From Micromonospora carbonacea (GTDB lineage: Bacteria > Actinomycetota > Actinomycetes > Mycobacteriales > Micromonosporaceae): a stretch of 64,000 bases of DNA. Shown in pieces: positions 57,124 through 64,000 of this stretch. The translations under genes were made by a program, and so were the position numbers. Below the pieces are notes generated by a model that had not been told where the DNA came from, did no database searches, and saw nothing but the letters and a program-made list of their open reading frames with translations. Numbering within the stretch: the first letter of the stretch is position 1; every line of letters starts with the position of its first letter. The DNA lies in contig NZ_JACHMZ010000001.1 in assembly GCF_014205165.1 (NCBI RefSeq), forward strand, positions 2,082,001-2,146,000, read 5' to 3'.

Positions 57124-57969
57124 TCAGCCCCTTCCCTGTCGGCGGGCCGCGCGCAGCGTCACCCAGTCGGTGACGGCGATCAGCGGGATCGCGAGCAGCA
57201 CGAACAGCGCCCCGGCCACGATGTACGGGGTGTAGTTGAACGTCTCGGCGGTGGCGATCTGCGCGGCGCGTACCGCGTCGATCGGCCCGGCGAGGGAGAC
57301 CAGCCCGACGTCCTTCTGCAACGCGACCACGTCGTTGAGCAGGGGCGGGGCCACCCGGCGGACGGCCTGCGGCAGCACCACGTGCCGCATCGTCTGCCGG
57401 TAGGTCAGCCCGAGCGAGCGGGCCGCCGCGAGCTGGCTGGGGTGCACGGACTCGATGCCGGCCCGGAACACCTCGGCCAGGTAGCCGCCGTAGGTGAGCA
57501 CCAGCGCCAGCCCGCCGAGCACCAGCACCGGCGGCATGCCCTGCAACCGCAGGCCGGGCACGCCGAGGGTGAGCACGTACAGCACGATGATCAGCGGCAG
57601 GCCCCGGAACGTGTACGTGTAGCCGGCCGCGAGGGCCCGGACCGGGAAGAAGACCGGGCCCCGCAGCGTGCGCAGGATCGCCACGAGCAGGCCGAGCAGC
57701 AGCGCCCCGGCCGCGCAGCAGACCAGCAGCCGCACGTTGAGCCAGAGCCCGTCGAGCACCTCGGGCAGCGCGTCCCGGGCGATCGCCGGGTCGGCGAAGG
57801 ACGCGCGGACCCGGTCCCAGCCGGGCGCGCCGGTGACCGCGACGACGAGCAGCGTGCCGAGCGCGGCCGTGGAGGCGGCGGCGACCAGCACGCTGGTGAC
57901 GGTCTGGCGGCGGCGGTGGGCCTGCCGCCGCCGCTGCGCCGCGGAGGGTTCGTGCGGTGCGAGGATCAC
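57124..57969 (-). CDS. amino acid ABC transporter permease, 281 aa
   Basis: HisM/GlnP-type permease: a basic N-terminus, one extra N-terminal helix (about 25-45), then the polar-amino-acid permease core GLWLNVRLLVCCAAGALLLGLLVAILRTL, YTYTFRGLPLIIVLYVL, the EAA-like loop HPSQLAAARSLGLTYRQTMRHVVLPQAVRRVAPPLLN, and a final helix. GTG 57969 overlaps the binding-protein stop by 4 nt. A single permease gene implies a homodimer in the membrane. Confidence 0.92.
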   Translation of the reverse strand: MILAPHEPSAAQRRRQAHRRRQTVTSVLVAAASTAALGTLLVVAVTGAPGWDRVRASFADPAIARDALPEVLDGLWLNVRLLVCCAAGALLLGLLVAILRTLRGPVFFPVRALAAGYTYTFRGLPLIIVLYVLTLGVPGLRLQGMPPVLVLGGLALVLTYGGYLAEVFRAGIESVHPSQLAAARSLGLTYRQTMRHVVLPQAVRRVAPPLLNDVVALQKDVGLVSLAGPIDAVRAAQIATAETFNYTPYIVAGALFVLLAIPLIAVTDWVTLRAARRQGRG

Positions 57970-58841
57970 TTCAGCTCGTACGCCCCCGCGACCTGGGTCA
58001 GCCACTTCTGCTCCAGCTTCTTGAGCGTGCCGTCGGCGGTGAGCTGGCCGACCGCGCCGCTGAGGCAGGGGGTGAGGGGCGAGTTGTGGTCCAGCAGCAG
58101 CCCGAACACCTCGGGCGTGCCGACCTGCGGCAGCTGCCCGACGACCGTCGCGTCGGTGATCTCCGCGCCGGTGATGTAGAACGCGGTCGGCAGGTCCACC
58201 ACGAGGCCGTCGATCTGCCCGTTCTGGAGCGCCTTCTTGGCGTCGTCGTTGCTGTTGTAGACCTGTGGCTTGGTCTTCGGCTTGATGACGTCGGTGATCG
58301 CCTGGTAGCTGGTGGTGCCGACCTGCGCGCCCAGCCTGGCGTCCCGCAGGTCGGCCAGCGTCGTCTTGCCGGCGATCTTCGCGGACTTCCGCGCGATCAC
58401 GGCCTGCCGGACCAGGTAGTAGGGCCCGGTGAAGTCGACCGCCTTCTTGCGCTCCTCGGTGATGGAGAACTGGTTGATGTCGAAGTCGAACTCCTTGGGG
58501 CCGGGGGCGACGGCGACGTCGAACTTCACCCGGGTCCAGGTGACGTCGGCGCGGTCGTACCCGAGCTTCTCGGCCACCGCGTAGGCCACCGCGGCCTCGA
58601 AGCCCTCGCCGGTCTCCGGCTTGTTGCCGACGAACCACGGCTCGTACGCCGGCTCGTCGGTGGCGATGGTGAGCTTGCCCGGGGTCCGGGTGGGCAGCTT
58701 GTCCTTCAGGCAGTCCGGGCCGGCGGTGGCGGCGGGGGTGGGGGCGGTGACGGGGGTGGCGTCGTCCTGGGGCGCGCAGGCGGCCACCGCGAGGAGGACG
58801 GTGCCGGCGGCGGCGAGCGCGACGGTGCGGGAGCTGAGCAT
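57966..58841 (-). CDS. amino acid ABC transporter substrate-binding lipoprotein
   Basis: Signal peptide with lipobox AVAAC (Cys about residue 22), then a family 3 solute-binding domain: KLTIATDEPAYEPWFVGNKPETGEGFEAAVAYAVAEKLGY, FDFDINQFSITEERKKAVDFTGPYY, and LGAQVGTTSYQAI. The ligand is probably a polar amino acid, identity unknown. It is the first gene of the importer operon, with a leaderless-type -10 box upstream, and is divergent from hisE. Confidence 0.93.
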   Translation of the reverse strand: MLSSRTVALAAAGTVLLAVAACAPQDDATPVTAPTPAATAGPDCLKDKLPTRTPGKLTIATDEPAYEPWFVGNKPETGEGFEAAVAYAVAEKLGYDRADVTWTRVKFDVAVAPGPKEFDFDINQFSITEERKKAVDFTGPYYLVRQAVIARKSAKIAGKTTLADLRDARLGAQVGTTSYQAITDVIKPKTKPQVYNSNDDAKKALQNGQIDGLVVDLPTAFYITGAEITDATVVGQLPQVGTPEVFGLLLDHNSPLTPCLSGAVGQLTADGTLKKLEQKWLTQVAGAYELK

Positions 58842-58848
58842 GGCGGAC

Positions 58849-58854
58849 AGCGTA
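58849..58854 (-). promoter_or_regulatory. candidate -10 box, leaderless importer operon
   Basis: On the minus strand TACGCT ends 7 nt before ATG 58841, without a ribosome site. The 131-bp gap to hisE must hold both divergent promoters. Confidence 0.45.
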
Positions 58855-58972
58855 GAGCCATCGACGGCCGTCGCGCAGGTGTGTCCCGCCGCCGTGGCGG
58901 GGGATCCGGGCCGGTGGGACCGGCGGACCCGCCGCGCGCCGGGCCGGGCGGGTGCTGGAAGAATCGCACCCC

Positions 58973-59236
58973 GTGAAGACGTTCGAGGAGTTGTTCGCCG
59001 AGCTGCAGGCCAAGGCCGCTGCCGGCACCCCCGGCTCGGGCACGGTGGCCGCGCTGGAGAAGGGGGTGCACTTCATCGGCAAGAAGGTCGTCGAGGAGGC
59101 GGCCGAGTCGTGGATGGCGGCCGAGCACGAGGGCCCGGAGCGGGCGGCCGAGGAGATCTCCCAGCTGCTCTACCAGGCGCAGGTGCTGATGCTGGCCACC
59201 GGGCTGGAGCTGAAGGACGTCTACCGACATCTGTGA
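58973..59236 (+). CDS. hisE: phosphoribosyl-ATP pyrophosphatase
   Basis: Second step of histidine synthesis. The 87-aa protein has [52 protein letters not shown] (the MazG-like acidic metal residues) and [32 protein letters not shown] 58973 fits the family start. GTG 58952 is an alternative. hisG follows after 47 nt. Confidence 0.96.
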   Translation: MKTFEELFAELQAKAAAGTPGSGTVAALEKGVHFIGKKVVEEAAESWMAAEHEGPERAAEEISQLLYQAQVLMLATGLELKDVYRHL

Positions 59237-59283
59237 GTGCGCCGTCCGCTGATCATCTCCACCGATCGAGGGAGCACTCCGTC

Positions 59284-60129
59284 ATGCTGCGTGTCGCCGT
59301 ACCCAACAAGGGCGCCCTGGCCGAGAAGGCCGCCGAGATGCTGCGCGAGGCGGGCTACCGCCAGCGCGCCGACCCCAAGGACCTGGTCTGCCCGGACGAG
59401 GCCAACGACATCGAGTTCTTCTACCTGCGGCCGAAGGACATCGCCACCTACGTCGGCTCGGGTGACCTCGACGTCGGCATCACCGGCCGGGACCTGCTGA
59501 TCGACTCCGGCGCGCCCGCCGAGGAGGTGGTCGACCTGGCGTTCGGCCGGGCCACCTTCCGGTTCGCCGCCCGGCCGCAGGACGTCACGGGCGTCCAGGA
59601 GCTGGGCGGGCGGCGGATCGCCACCGCGTACCCGGGGCTCGTCGAGCGGTACCTCGCCGAACTCGGCGTCAAGGCCGACGTGATCCGGCTCGACGGCGCG
59701 GTGGAGAACGCCATCCGGCTCGGCGTCGCCGACGTCGTCGCCGACGTGGTGGAGACCGGCGCGACGCTGCGCCAGGCCGGGCTGGTCGTCTTCGGCGACC
59801 CGCTGCTGCGCTCCTCGGCGGTGCTGGTGCGCCGGGTCGACGCCCCCGAGCACCCGCAGGCCGCGCAGCTGCTGCGCCGGCTGCACGGGGTGCTGGTGGC
59901 CCGCCGCTACGTGATGCTCGCCTACGACGTGCCGGCCGGGCTGCTGGACCGGGCCAGCTCGCTGACCCCCGGCATCGAGTCGCCGACCGTCTCGCCCCTG
60001 CACCGCGAGGGCTGGGTGGCGGTGCAGGCGATGGTGCAGCGCGACGACGTGCACCGGATCATGGACGAGCTGTACGAGCTGGGCGCCCGCGCCATTCTGG
60101 TCACCAACATCCACGCCTGTCGGCTGTGA
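59284..60129 (+). CDS. hisG: ATP phosphoribosyltransferase (long form)
   Basis: First and feedback-controlled step of histidine synthesis. The 281-aa protein is the long HisG with its own regulatory domain: RVAVPNKGALAEKAAEMLREAGY, DVGITGRDLLIDSG, RIATAYPGLVERYLAE, the PRPP loop GVADVVADVVETGATLRQAGL, and a C-terminal ACT-like histidine-binding domain (about 210-281, SPTVSPLHREGWVAVQAMV). ATG 59284 follows GGGAGCAC. It overlaps the transporter gene by 4 nt (GTGA). Confidence 0.96.
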   Translation: MLRVAVPNKGALAEKAAEMLREAGYRQRADPKDLVCPDEANDIEFFYLRPKDIATYVGSGDLDVGITGRDLLIDSGAPAEEVVDLAFGRATFRFAARPQDVTGVQELGGRRIATAYPGLVERYLAELGVKADVIRLDGAVENAIRLGVADVVADVVETGATLRQAGLVVFGDPLLRSSAVLVRRVDAPEHPQAAQLLRRLHGVLVARRYVMLAYDVPAGLLDRASSLTPGIESPTVSPLHREGWVAVQAMVQRDDVHRIMDELYELGARAILVTNIHACRL

Positions 60130-61103
60130 GGCCGCTGCCGCCGGCCGCCGCCCTCGCCACCGTGGTGCTGGGCGGGGTGGCGTCGGCGGCGCAGGCGGCG
60201 GGCAACGCGGTGCTGGGGGAGCGGGCGGGCGACCCGATCCTCGGCGCGCTGGCGAACAACCTCGGCGGCTGCCTGGTGGTCCTCGTCGGCCTGCTGGGCC
60301 TGCCGTCGACCCGGGCCGGGCTGGACGCGCTGCGCCGGGCCCGGCTGCCGTGGTGGTCGTACCTGGGCGGGCTCGGCGGGGCGGCGATCGTCACCGTCGC
60401 CACGTACGTCGTGCCGGTGCTCGGGATCGCGGTCTTCACCATCGCCCAGGTGGCCGGGGGCAGCCTCGGCGGGCTCGCGGCGGACCGGGCGGGGCTGGCC
60501 CCGCTCGGCCGGCTGCGGCTGACCGGTCCCCGGGTGGCCGGCGCGCTGCTCGGCGTCCTCGCCGTGGCCCTGGCCCAGCTCGGCCGGCCGGTCGGCGGGG
60601 TCGCGGTCGGCGGGGTCCTGATCGCCGTCGCGGGCGGGGCGGGGGTGGCGGTGCAGTCGGCCCTCAACGGGCGGGTGTCGGCGGCGGGCACCACGACCGC
60701 CGCGATCGCGGTCAACTTCGCCGTCGGCACCCCCGTCGTCGTGCTGGTGGCCGCGCTGGTCGGGGCCCTCACCGGCCCGACGCCGACCTGGCCGCACGAC
60801 TGGTTCCTCTACCTCGGCGGCCTGTACGGCGTCGGCATCGTGCTCGCCCTGATGCTGGGCGTGCGCGCCGTGGGGGTGCTGCGCACCGGGCTGGCCCTGG
60901 TCGCCGGTCAGCTCGGCGGCGCCCTGCTGCTGGACGTCGTGCTGCCCGGCGGGGCCGGGCTGCGCTGGCCGGTGCTGGCCGGCGCGCTGCTGACCCTGCT
61001 GGCGGTGGTGGTCGCCGGCCGGGGTCCCGCGGCCCGGCGGGCCGGCGACACGACGGGACCACGCACCGGGGCCGAACCGGTGGGTGGCAGACTGGGCGGG
61101 TGA
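60126..61103 (+). CDS. DMT-superfamily membrane transporter (DUF606/YdcZ-like), 325 aa
   Basis: About ten hydrophobic helices in two repeated halves. Each half starts with a related segment (AAQAAGNAVLGERAGDPILGALANNLGG / VAVQSALNGRVSAAGTTTAAIAVNFAVGTP) and contains WWSYLGGLGGAAIVTV / WFLYLGGLYGVGIVLA. That internal duplication is typical of DUF606/YdcZ transporters. Substrate is unknown. GTG 60126 overlaps hisG and the stop overlaps the PH-domain gene, so the three are coupled. Confidence 0.85.
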   Translation: MRPLPPAAALATVVLGGVASAAQAAGNAVLGERAGDPILGALANNLGGCLVVLVGLLGLPSTRAGLDALRRARLPWWSYLGGLGGAAIVTVATYVVPVLGIAVFTIAQVAGGSLGGLAADRAGLAPLGRLRLTGPRVAGALLGVLAVALAQLGRPVGGVAVGGVLIAVAGGAGVAVQSALNGRVSAAGTTTAAIAVNFAVGTPVVVLVAALVGALTGPTPTWPHDWFLYLGGLYGVGIVLALMLGVRAVGVLRTGLALVAGQLGGALLLDVVLPGGAGLRWPVLAGALLTLLAVVVAGRGPAARRAGDTTGPRTGAEPVGGRLGG

Positions 61104-61573
61104 GCGAAACCGCACCGGTGACCCTGCGTCCCCGCCGCATCCGGCTGGTCTGCTGGGCGTCGGCCGCCACGCTGCTTGTCGTGTTCAGCCTGGTGGCCAC
61201 GTCGCTGACCGGTCCCACCGGCAACGGCTACGGCACCTTCCAGCGTGGCGACCAGCTCGCCATGATCGGCCTGGGCGTCCTCGGGGCGCTCGGCCTGCTG
61301 CTGTTGACCCGGCCCCGCGTCGAGGCCGACGCGCTGGGCGTGCGGGTGCGCAACGTGTTCGGCTCCTACGCGCTGCCCTGGGAGGTCGTGCGGGGGGTGC
61401 GCTTCGACCGGGGCGCGCCGTGGGCGAGCCTGGAGCTGCACGACGACGACCTGGTGCCGATGGTGGCCCTCCAGGCGGCCGACAAGGAACTGGCGGTCGA
61501 GGGCGTGCGCGCCCTGCGCCGGCTGCACCGGGCCCACCTCGCGGCGCTGGCCGGGGACGCGGCCGGGCGCTGA
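61100..61573 (+). CDS. PH domain-containing membrane protein, 157 aa
   Basis: Two N-terminal helices (about 17-36 and 53-70) precede a bacterial PH-like domain of the PF10756 type: LTRPRVEADALGVRVRNVFGSYALPWEVVRGVRFDRGAPWASLEL. A helical tail (DKELAVEGVRALRRLHRAHLAALAG) follows. Function is unknown. A PH-domain protein next to hisG is familiar in actinobacteria (from memory). GTG 61100 overlaps the transporter stop (GTGA). Confidence 0.85.
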   Translation: MSETAPVTLRPRRIRLVCWASAATLLVVFSLVATSLTGPTGNGYGTFQRGDQLAMIGLGVLGALGLLLLTRPRVEADALGVRVRNVFGSYALPWEVVRGVRFDRGAPWASLELHDDDLVPMVALQAADKELAVEGVRALRRLHRAHLAALAGDAAGR

Positions 61574-61937
61574 CCCGCCGCGTCGGGGCCGGTGCCGTGC
61601 CCGCCGGCACCGCGCTGCTGCTCACCCTCGCGTGTCCGGTTTGGGGGCCGGGCCGGCGAGGGTGTAGTGTTGCTGAGTCGACCAGACTGCCCCCGTGTCC
61701 CACGTGCGGGTGGTCCTGAAGCGGAGCGCCTGCTCCCACCCGAGTCGCCCCAGTCGGCGGCCGGGTCCCGGTCACCGGTTCCGGGCACACCCCGGTCCCG
61801 GATGCGCGATCCTGTGATCGTGCCGACCGGTCGAGCGGGCCCTGGCATGCGCCGGGGCCTTCTGCTTTCCGGGTCGGCCCCCACCACGGGGGCCGCGGGA
61901 GTCGGCCACCGCAGAGCATTCGACTCGAGGAGGCCCC
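61574..61937 (+). other. 364-nt leader/intergenic region before infC
   Basis: No protein gene is seen here. The second half holds several GC stems and one terminator-like hairpin (61838-61859). The infC ribosome site GAGGAGG is at 61927-61933. A long structured leader fits the known regulation of infC-rpmI-rplT operons. Confidence 0.55.
61838..61859 (+). terminator. candidate attenuator hairpin in the infC leader
   Basis: GGCCCTGGC and GCCGGGGCC form a 9-bp stem (one G-T pair) with loop ATGC, followed by TTCTGCTTT. It lies 78 nt before the infC start. Autoregulation by L20 or by initiation supply is known for such operons elsewhere. The specific mechanism here is inferred. Confidence 0.5.
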
Positions 61938-62606
61938 ATCAGCGTCGAACCACGCGTGAACGAGCAGATCCGGGCACGTGAGGTCCGACTGGTCGGTCCC
62001 GAGGGTGAGCAGGTGGGCATCGTCCCACTGGAGCGCGCCCTTCAGCTGGCCGCGGACGTCGACCTGGACCTGGTCGAGGTTGCGCCGATGGCGCGCCCGC
62101 CGGTGTGCAAGCTCATGGACTTCGGCAAGTTCAAGTACGAGAGCGCACTCAAGGCGCGCGAAGCGCGGCGTAACCAGCAGCAGACCGTCATCAAGGAGAT
62201 GAAGCTCCGGCCGAAGATCGACCCGCACGACTACGAGACCAAGAAGGGTCACGTGGTGCGGTTCCTCAAGGCCGGCGACAAGGTCAAGGTAACGATCATG
62301 TTCCGCGGTCGGGAGCAGAGCCGCCCGGAGCTGGGTTACCGGCTCCTGCGTCGCCTCGAGTCCGAGATCACGGAGCTGGGCTACGTGGAGGCCGCCCCCA
62401 AGCAGGACGGCCGAAACATGATCATGGTTCTCGCTCCGCACCGGGCCGTCAAGGCTTCCGCGGTCGCCGCCACGGCGTCCCGCGGCGCCGGCCGGGAGCG
62501 GCCCGCGGAGGAGTCCGCGGCCCCGGCGGCCAGCGGGACCCCGGCGGCCGGCGAGACCGCAGCAGCCGGTGAGACCGGCGTGACCGCCGACACCAGCGGT
62601 CAGTAA
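61938..62606 (+). CDS. infC: translation initiation factor IF-3, ATC start codon
   Basis: It binds the 30S subunit and checks start-codon fidelity. The IF3 N-domain ([32 protein letters not shown]), linker, and C-domain ([52 protein letters not shown]) are followed by a 50-residue Ala/Gly/Glu tail. GTG 61956 is the first standard start, but ATC 61938, 4 nt after GAGGAGG, gives (M)[11 protein letters not shown], which matches relatives starting MSAEPRIN. infC with AUU/AUC starts is a known autoregulatory device. Length from ATC is 222 aa. Confidence 0.93.
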   Translation: MSVEPRVNEQIRAREVRLVGPEGEQVGIVPLERALQLAADVDLDLVEVAPMARPPVCKLMDFGKFKYESALKAREARRNQQQTVIKEMKLRPKIDPHDYETKKGHVVRFLKAGDKVKVTIMFRGREQSRPELGYRLLRRLESEITELGYVEAAPKQDGRNMIMVLAPHRAVKASAVAATASRGAGRERPAEESAAPAASGTPAAGETAAAGETGVTADTSGQ

Positions 62607-62625
62607 CAGGGGAGAGACGTTCCAC

Positions 62626-62820
62626 ATGCCGAAGATGAAGAGCCACACGGGTATGGGCAAGCGGGTCAAGCTGACCGGCAAGGGCAAGGTCGTTGCCCAG
62701 CAGGCCGGGCTGCGCCACAACCTGGAGAAGAAGCCCTCCACCCAGACCCGTCGGCTGACCGGCACGGTCGAGCTGGCCAAGGCCGACACCAAGCGCATCA
62801 AGAAGCTGCTCGGCCGCTGA
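62626..62820 (+). CDS. rpmI: 50S ribosomal protein L35
   Basis: The 64-aa basic protein MPKMKSHTGMGKRVKLTGKGKVVAQQAGLRHNLEKK has the L35 signature. It lies between infC and rplT as usual. GGGGAGAG precedes the ATG. Confidence 0.98.
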   Translation: MPKMKSHTGMGKRVKLTGKGKVVAQQAGLRHNLEKKPSTQTRRLTGTVELAKADTKRIKKLLGR

Positions 62821-62852
62821 CGCGCGCCACCTGAACCGAAGAAGGAGTTGAG

Positions 62853-63245
62853 ATGGCACGCGTCAAGCGGGCTGTAAACGCCCAGAAGAAGCGTCGTACC
62901 CTGCTGGAGACCGCGAGCGGCTACCGCGGTCAGCGCTCCCGCCTCTACCGCAAGGCCAAGGAGCAGGTGCTGCACTCGATGCAGTACGCCTACCGGGACC
63001 GTCGCGACCGCAAGGGCGACTTCCGGCAGCTGTGGATCACCCGGATCAACGCGGGCGCCCGCGCCAACGGGATGACCTACAACCGGCTGATCCAGGGCCT
63101 GCGCCTGGCCGGCGTCGAGGTCGACCGCAAGATCCTCGCCGACCTGGCCGTCAACGACGCGGCGGCCTTCGCCGCGATCGTCGAGGTCGCCCGCGCCGCC
63201 GTGGCGGCCGAGGGCACCGGTGGCGCGGCGGCCCAGGCCGCCTGA
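62853..63245 (+). CDS. rplT: 50S ribosomal protein L20
   Basis: [83 protein letters not shown] is typical L20, needed early in 50S assembly and able to bind its own operon leader in other bacteria. At 130 aa it has a slightly longer Ala-rich tail than usual. AAGGAG precedes the ATG. Confidence 0.98.
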   Translation: MARVKRAVNAQKKRRTLLETASGYRGQRSRLYRKAKEQVLHSMQYAYRDRRDRKGDFRQLWITRINAGARANGMTYNRLIQGLRLAGVEVDRKILADLAVNDAAAFAAIVEVARAAVAAEGTGGAAAQAA

Positions 63246-63262
63246 TCCGCCAGCACCCGACC

Positions 63263-63304
63263 GAGGCGCCCCCCGTGTCGTCCCCGACGCACGGCGGGCG
63301 CCTC
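63263..63304 (+). terminator. terminator after rplT
   Basis: GAGGCGCCCCCCGTG (from 63263) pairs with CACGGCGGGCGCCTC (to 63304) with one mismatch, around a 12-nt loop. It closes the infC-rpmI-rplT operon. Confidence 0.75.
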
Positions 63305-63328
63305 GGTCGCGCTGCGGAGCCGCACACC

Positions 63329-64000
63329 ATGCCCTTCACCCCGCGTACGCCCCGGGTCGTCGCCGCCCGCCGGCTGCACCGCCGCCGCGACCGCGACGCC
63401 ACCGGCCGGTTCCTCGCCGAGGGCCCGCAGGCCGTCCGGGAGGCCCTGGCCCGCCCCGGCACGGTCGCCGAGCTGTTCGGCACCCCGGCCGCCCTCGACC
63501 GGCACGCCGACCTGGCCGCCCGCGCCGCCGCCGCCGACGTGCCGGTCTCCGACGTCACCGACGACGCCCTCGCCGCGCTCGCCGAGACCGTCGCCCCGCA
63601 GGGCCTCGTCGCCGTCTGCCGGCACCTCGACGTGCCGCTGTCCGAGGCCCTCGCCGCCGGTCCGCGCCTCGTGGCGGTGCTTGCCGAGATCCGCGACCCG
63701 GGCAACGCCGGTACGGTGCTGCGCACCGCCGACGCCGCCGGGGCCGGCGCGGTGATCTTCGCCGGCGACGCCGTCGACCCGTACAACGGCAAGTGCGTGC
63801 GGGCCTCCGCCGGCAGCCTCTTCCACGTCGACGTGGTCCGGGCCGGCGACCCCCTCGCGGTCGTCGCCGCGTTGCGCGCCGCCGGGCTGGCGGTCCTCGC
63901 CACCACCGGGTACGGCGACCGCGACCTCGACGACCTCGCCGACGCCGGCGCCCTCGCGACGCCGACCGCCTGGCTGTTCGGCTCGGAGGCGCACGGGCTG
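63329..64000 (+). CDS. SpoU/TrmH-family RNA 2'-O-methyltransferase (partial, cut by window end)
   Basis: A SPOUT-fold RNA ribose methyltransferase. The N-terminal substrate-binding domain ([31 protein letters not shown]) is followed by the SpoU motif 1 LAEIRDPGNAGTVLRTADAAGAGAVIF and the start of motif 2 (WLFGSEAHGL) at the window edge. About 224 residues are visible of a usual 260 or so. ATG 63329 is chosen because the earlier in-frame GTG 63275 lies inside the rplT terminator. In actinobacteria this gene usually precedes pheST. Confidence 0.93.
   Translation, partial: MPFTPRTPRVVAARRLHRRRDRDATGRFLAEGPQAVREALARPGTVAELFGTPAALDRHADLAARAAAADVPVSDVTDDALAALAETVAPQGLVAVCRHLDVPLSEALAAGPRLVAVLAEIRDPGNAGTVLRTADAAGAGAVIFAGDAVDPYNGKCVRASAGSLFHVDVVRAGDPLAVVAALRAAGLAVLATTGYGDRDLDDLADAGALATPTAWLFGSEAHGL

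Noticed and set aside
52928..58972. Secondary-metabolite gene cluster in islet 3
   Set aside because: It contains regulators, an HD hydrolase and an amino-acid importer, with no biosynthetic core enzyme.
63275..63328. GTG 63275 as start of the SpoU methyltransferase
   Set aside because: It lies inside the rplT terminator hairpin. ATG 63329 gives the family N-terminus.

Overview
The window is very GC-rich actinobacterial chromosome, most likely Micromonospora or a close Micromonosporaceae relative. The evidence is G/C at third codon positions, many GTG starts, 4-nt ATGA/GTGA gene overlaps, a BldD regulator with its cyclic-di-GMP motif, mIHF, an ATPase-less PriA, and a dispersed AGGAAGGG...CCTTCCT repeat of a kind I associate with Micromonospora (from memory). 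No prophage, IS transposase, CRISPR array, tRNA or rRNA was found.

The backbone is housekeeping, nearly all on the + strand: rarA and a giant Pro-rich membrane protein (0.5-5.5 kb); DUF948/DUF6167-alaS-ruvX-mltG-aroE (5.6-11.8); aroC-aroK and aroB-aroQ-efp-nusB (16.5-22.7); bldD on the opposite strand; the pyrimidine operon pyrR-pyrB-pyrC-carA-carB-pyrD-bioA-pyrF (23.6-34.4); mihF, a degenerate gmk, rpoZ, coaBC, metK, priA (34.5-40.3); a kinase with a ParB-like tail, def, fmt, rsmB (40.4-44.5); rpe and a GGDEF-type response regulator; an FMN-riboswitch rib operon ribD-ribE-ribM-ribBA-ribH (48.4-52.9); hisE-hisG plus a transporter and a PH protein (59.0-61.6); and infC-rpmI-rplT followed by an rRNA methyltransferase cut by the window edge.

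Accessory islets interrupt this backbone. Islet 1 (11.8-16.5 kb, between aroE and aroC) holds a secreted phosphodiesterase and two HTH regulators. Islet 2 (18.3-19.9 kb, between aroK and aroB) is a two-gene CtaG-like/DUF2243 cassette bracketed by direct copies of a 47-bp repeat. bioA sits inside the pyr operon. Two tandem lipoproteins lie between rsmB and rpe. Islet 3 (52.9-59.0 kb, between ribH and hisE) has a broken HTH regulator, an HTH/HD-hydrolase pair and an amino-acid ABC importer. Islets 1 and 3 both begin about 105 bp after the last core gene with the same large palindrome, and both contain a member of the same HTH-regulator family (intact in one, broken in the other).

Control elements visible in the sequence are an FMN riboswitch, a PyrR-binding hairpin over the pyrR ribosome site, an infC leader with an ATC start codon, several strong intrinsic terminators, and repeated TANNNT-N6/8-start arrangements that suggest leaderless transcripts. 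The least ordinary items are the repeat-bracketed cassette, the shared palindrome/HTH islets, a repeat-like insertion inside pyrC, the Walker-A-less guanylate kinase, the kinase-ParB fusion and the hidden PriA 5' end.
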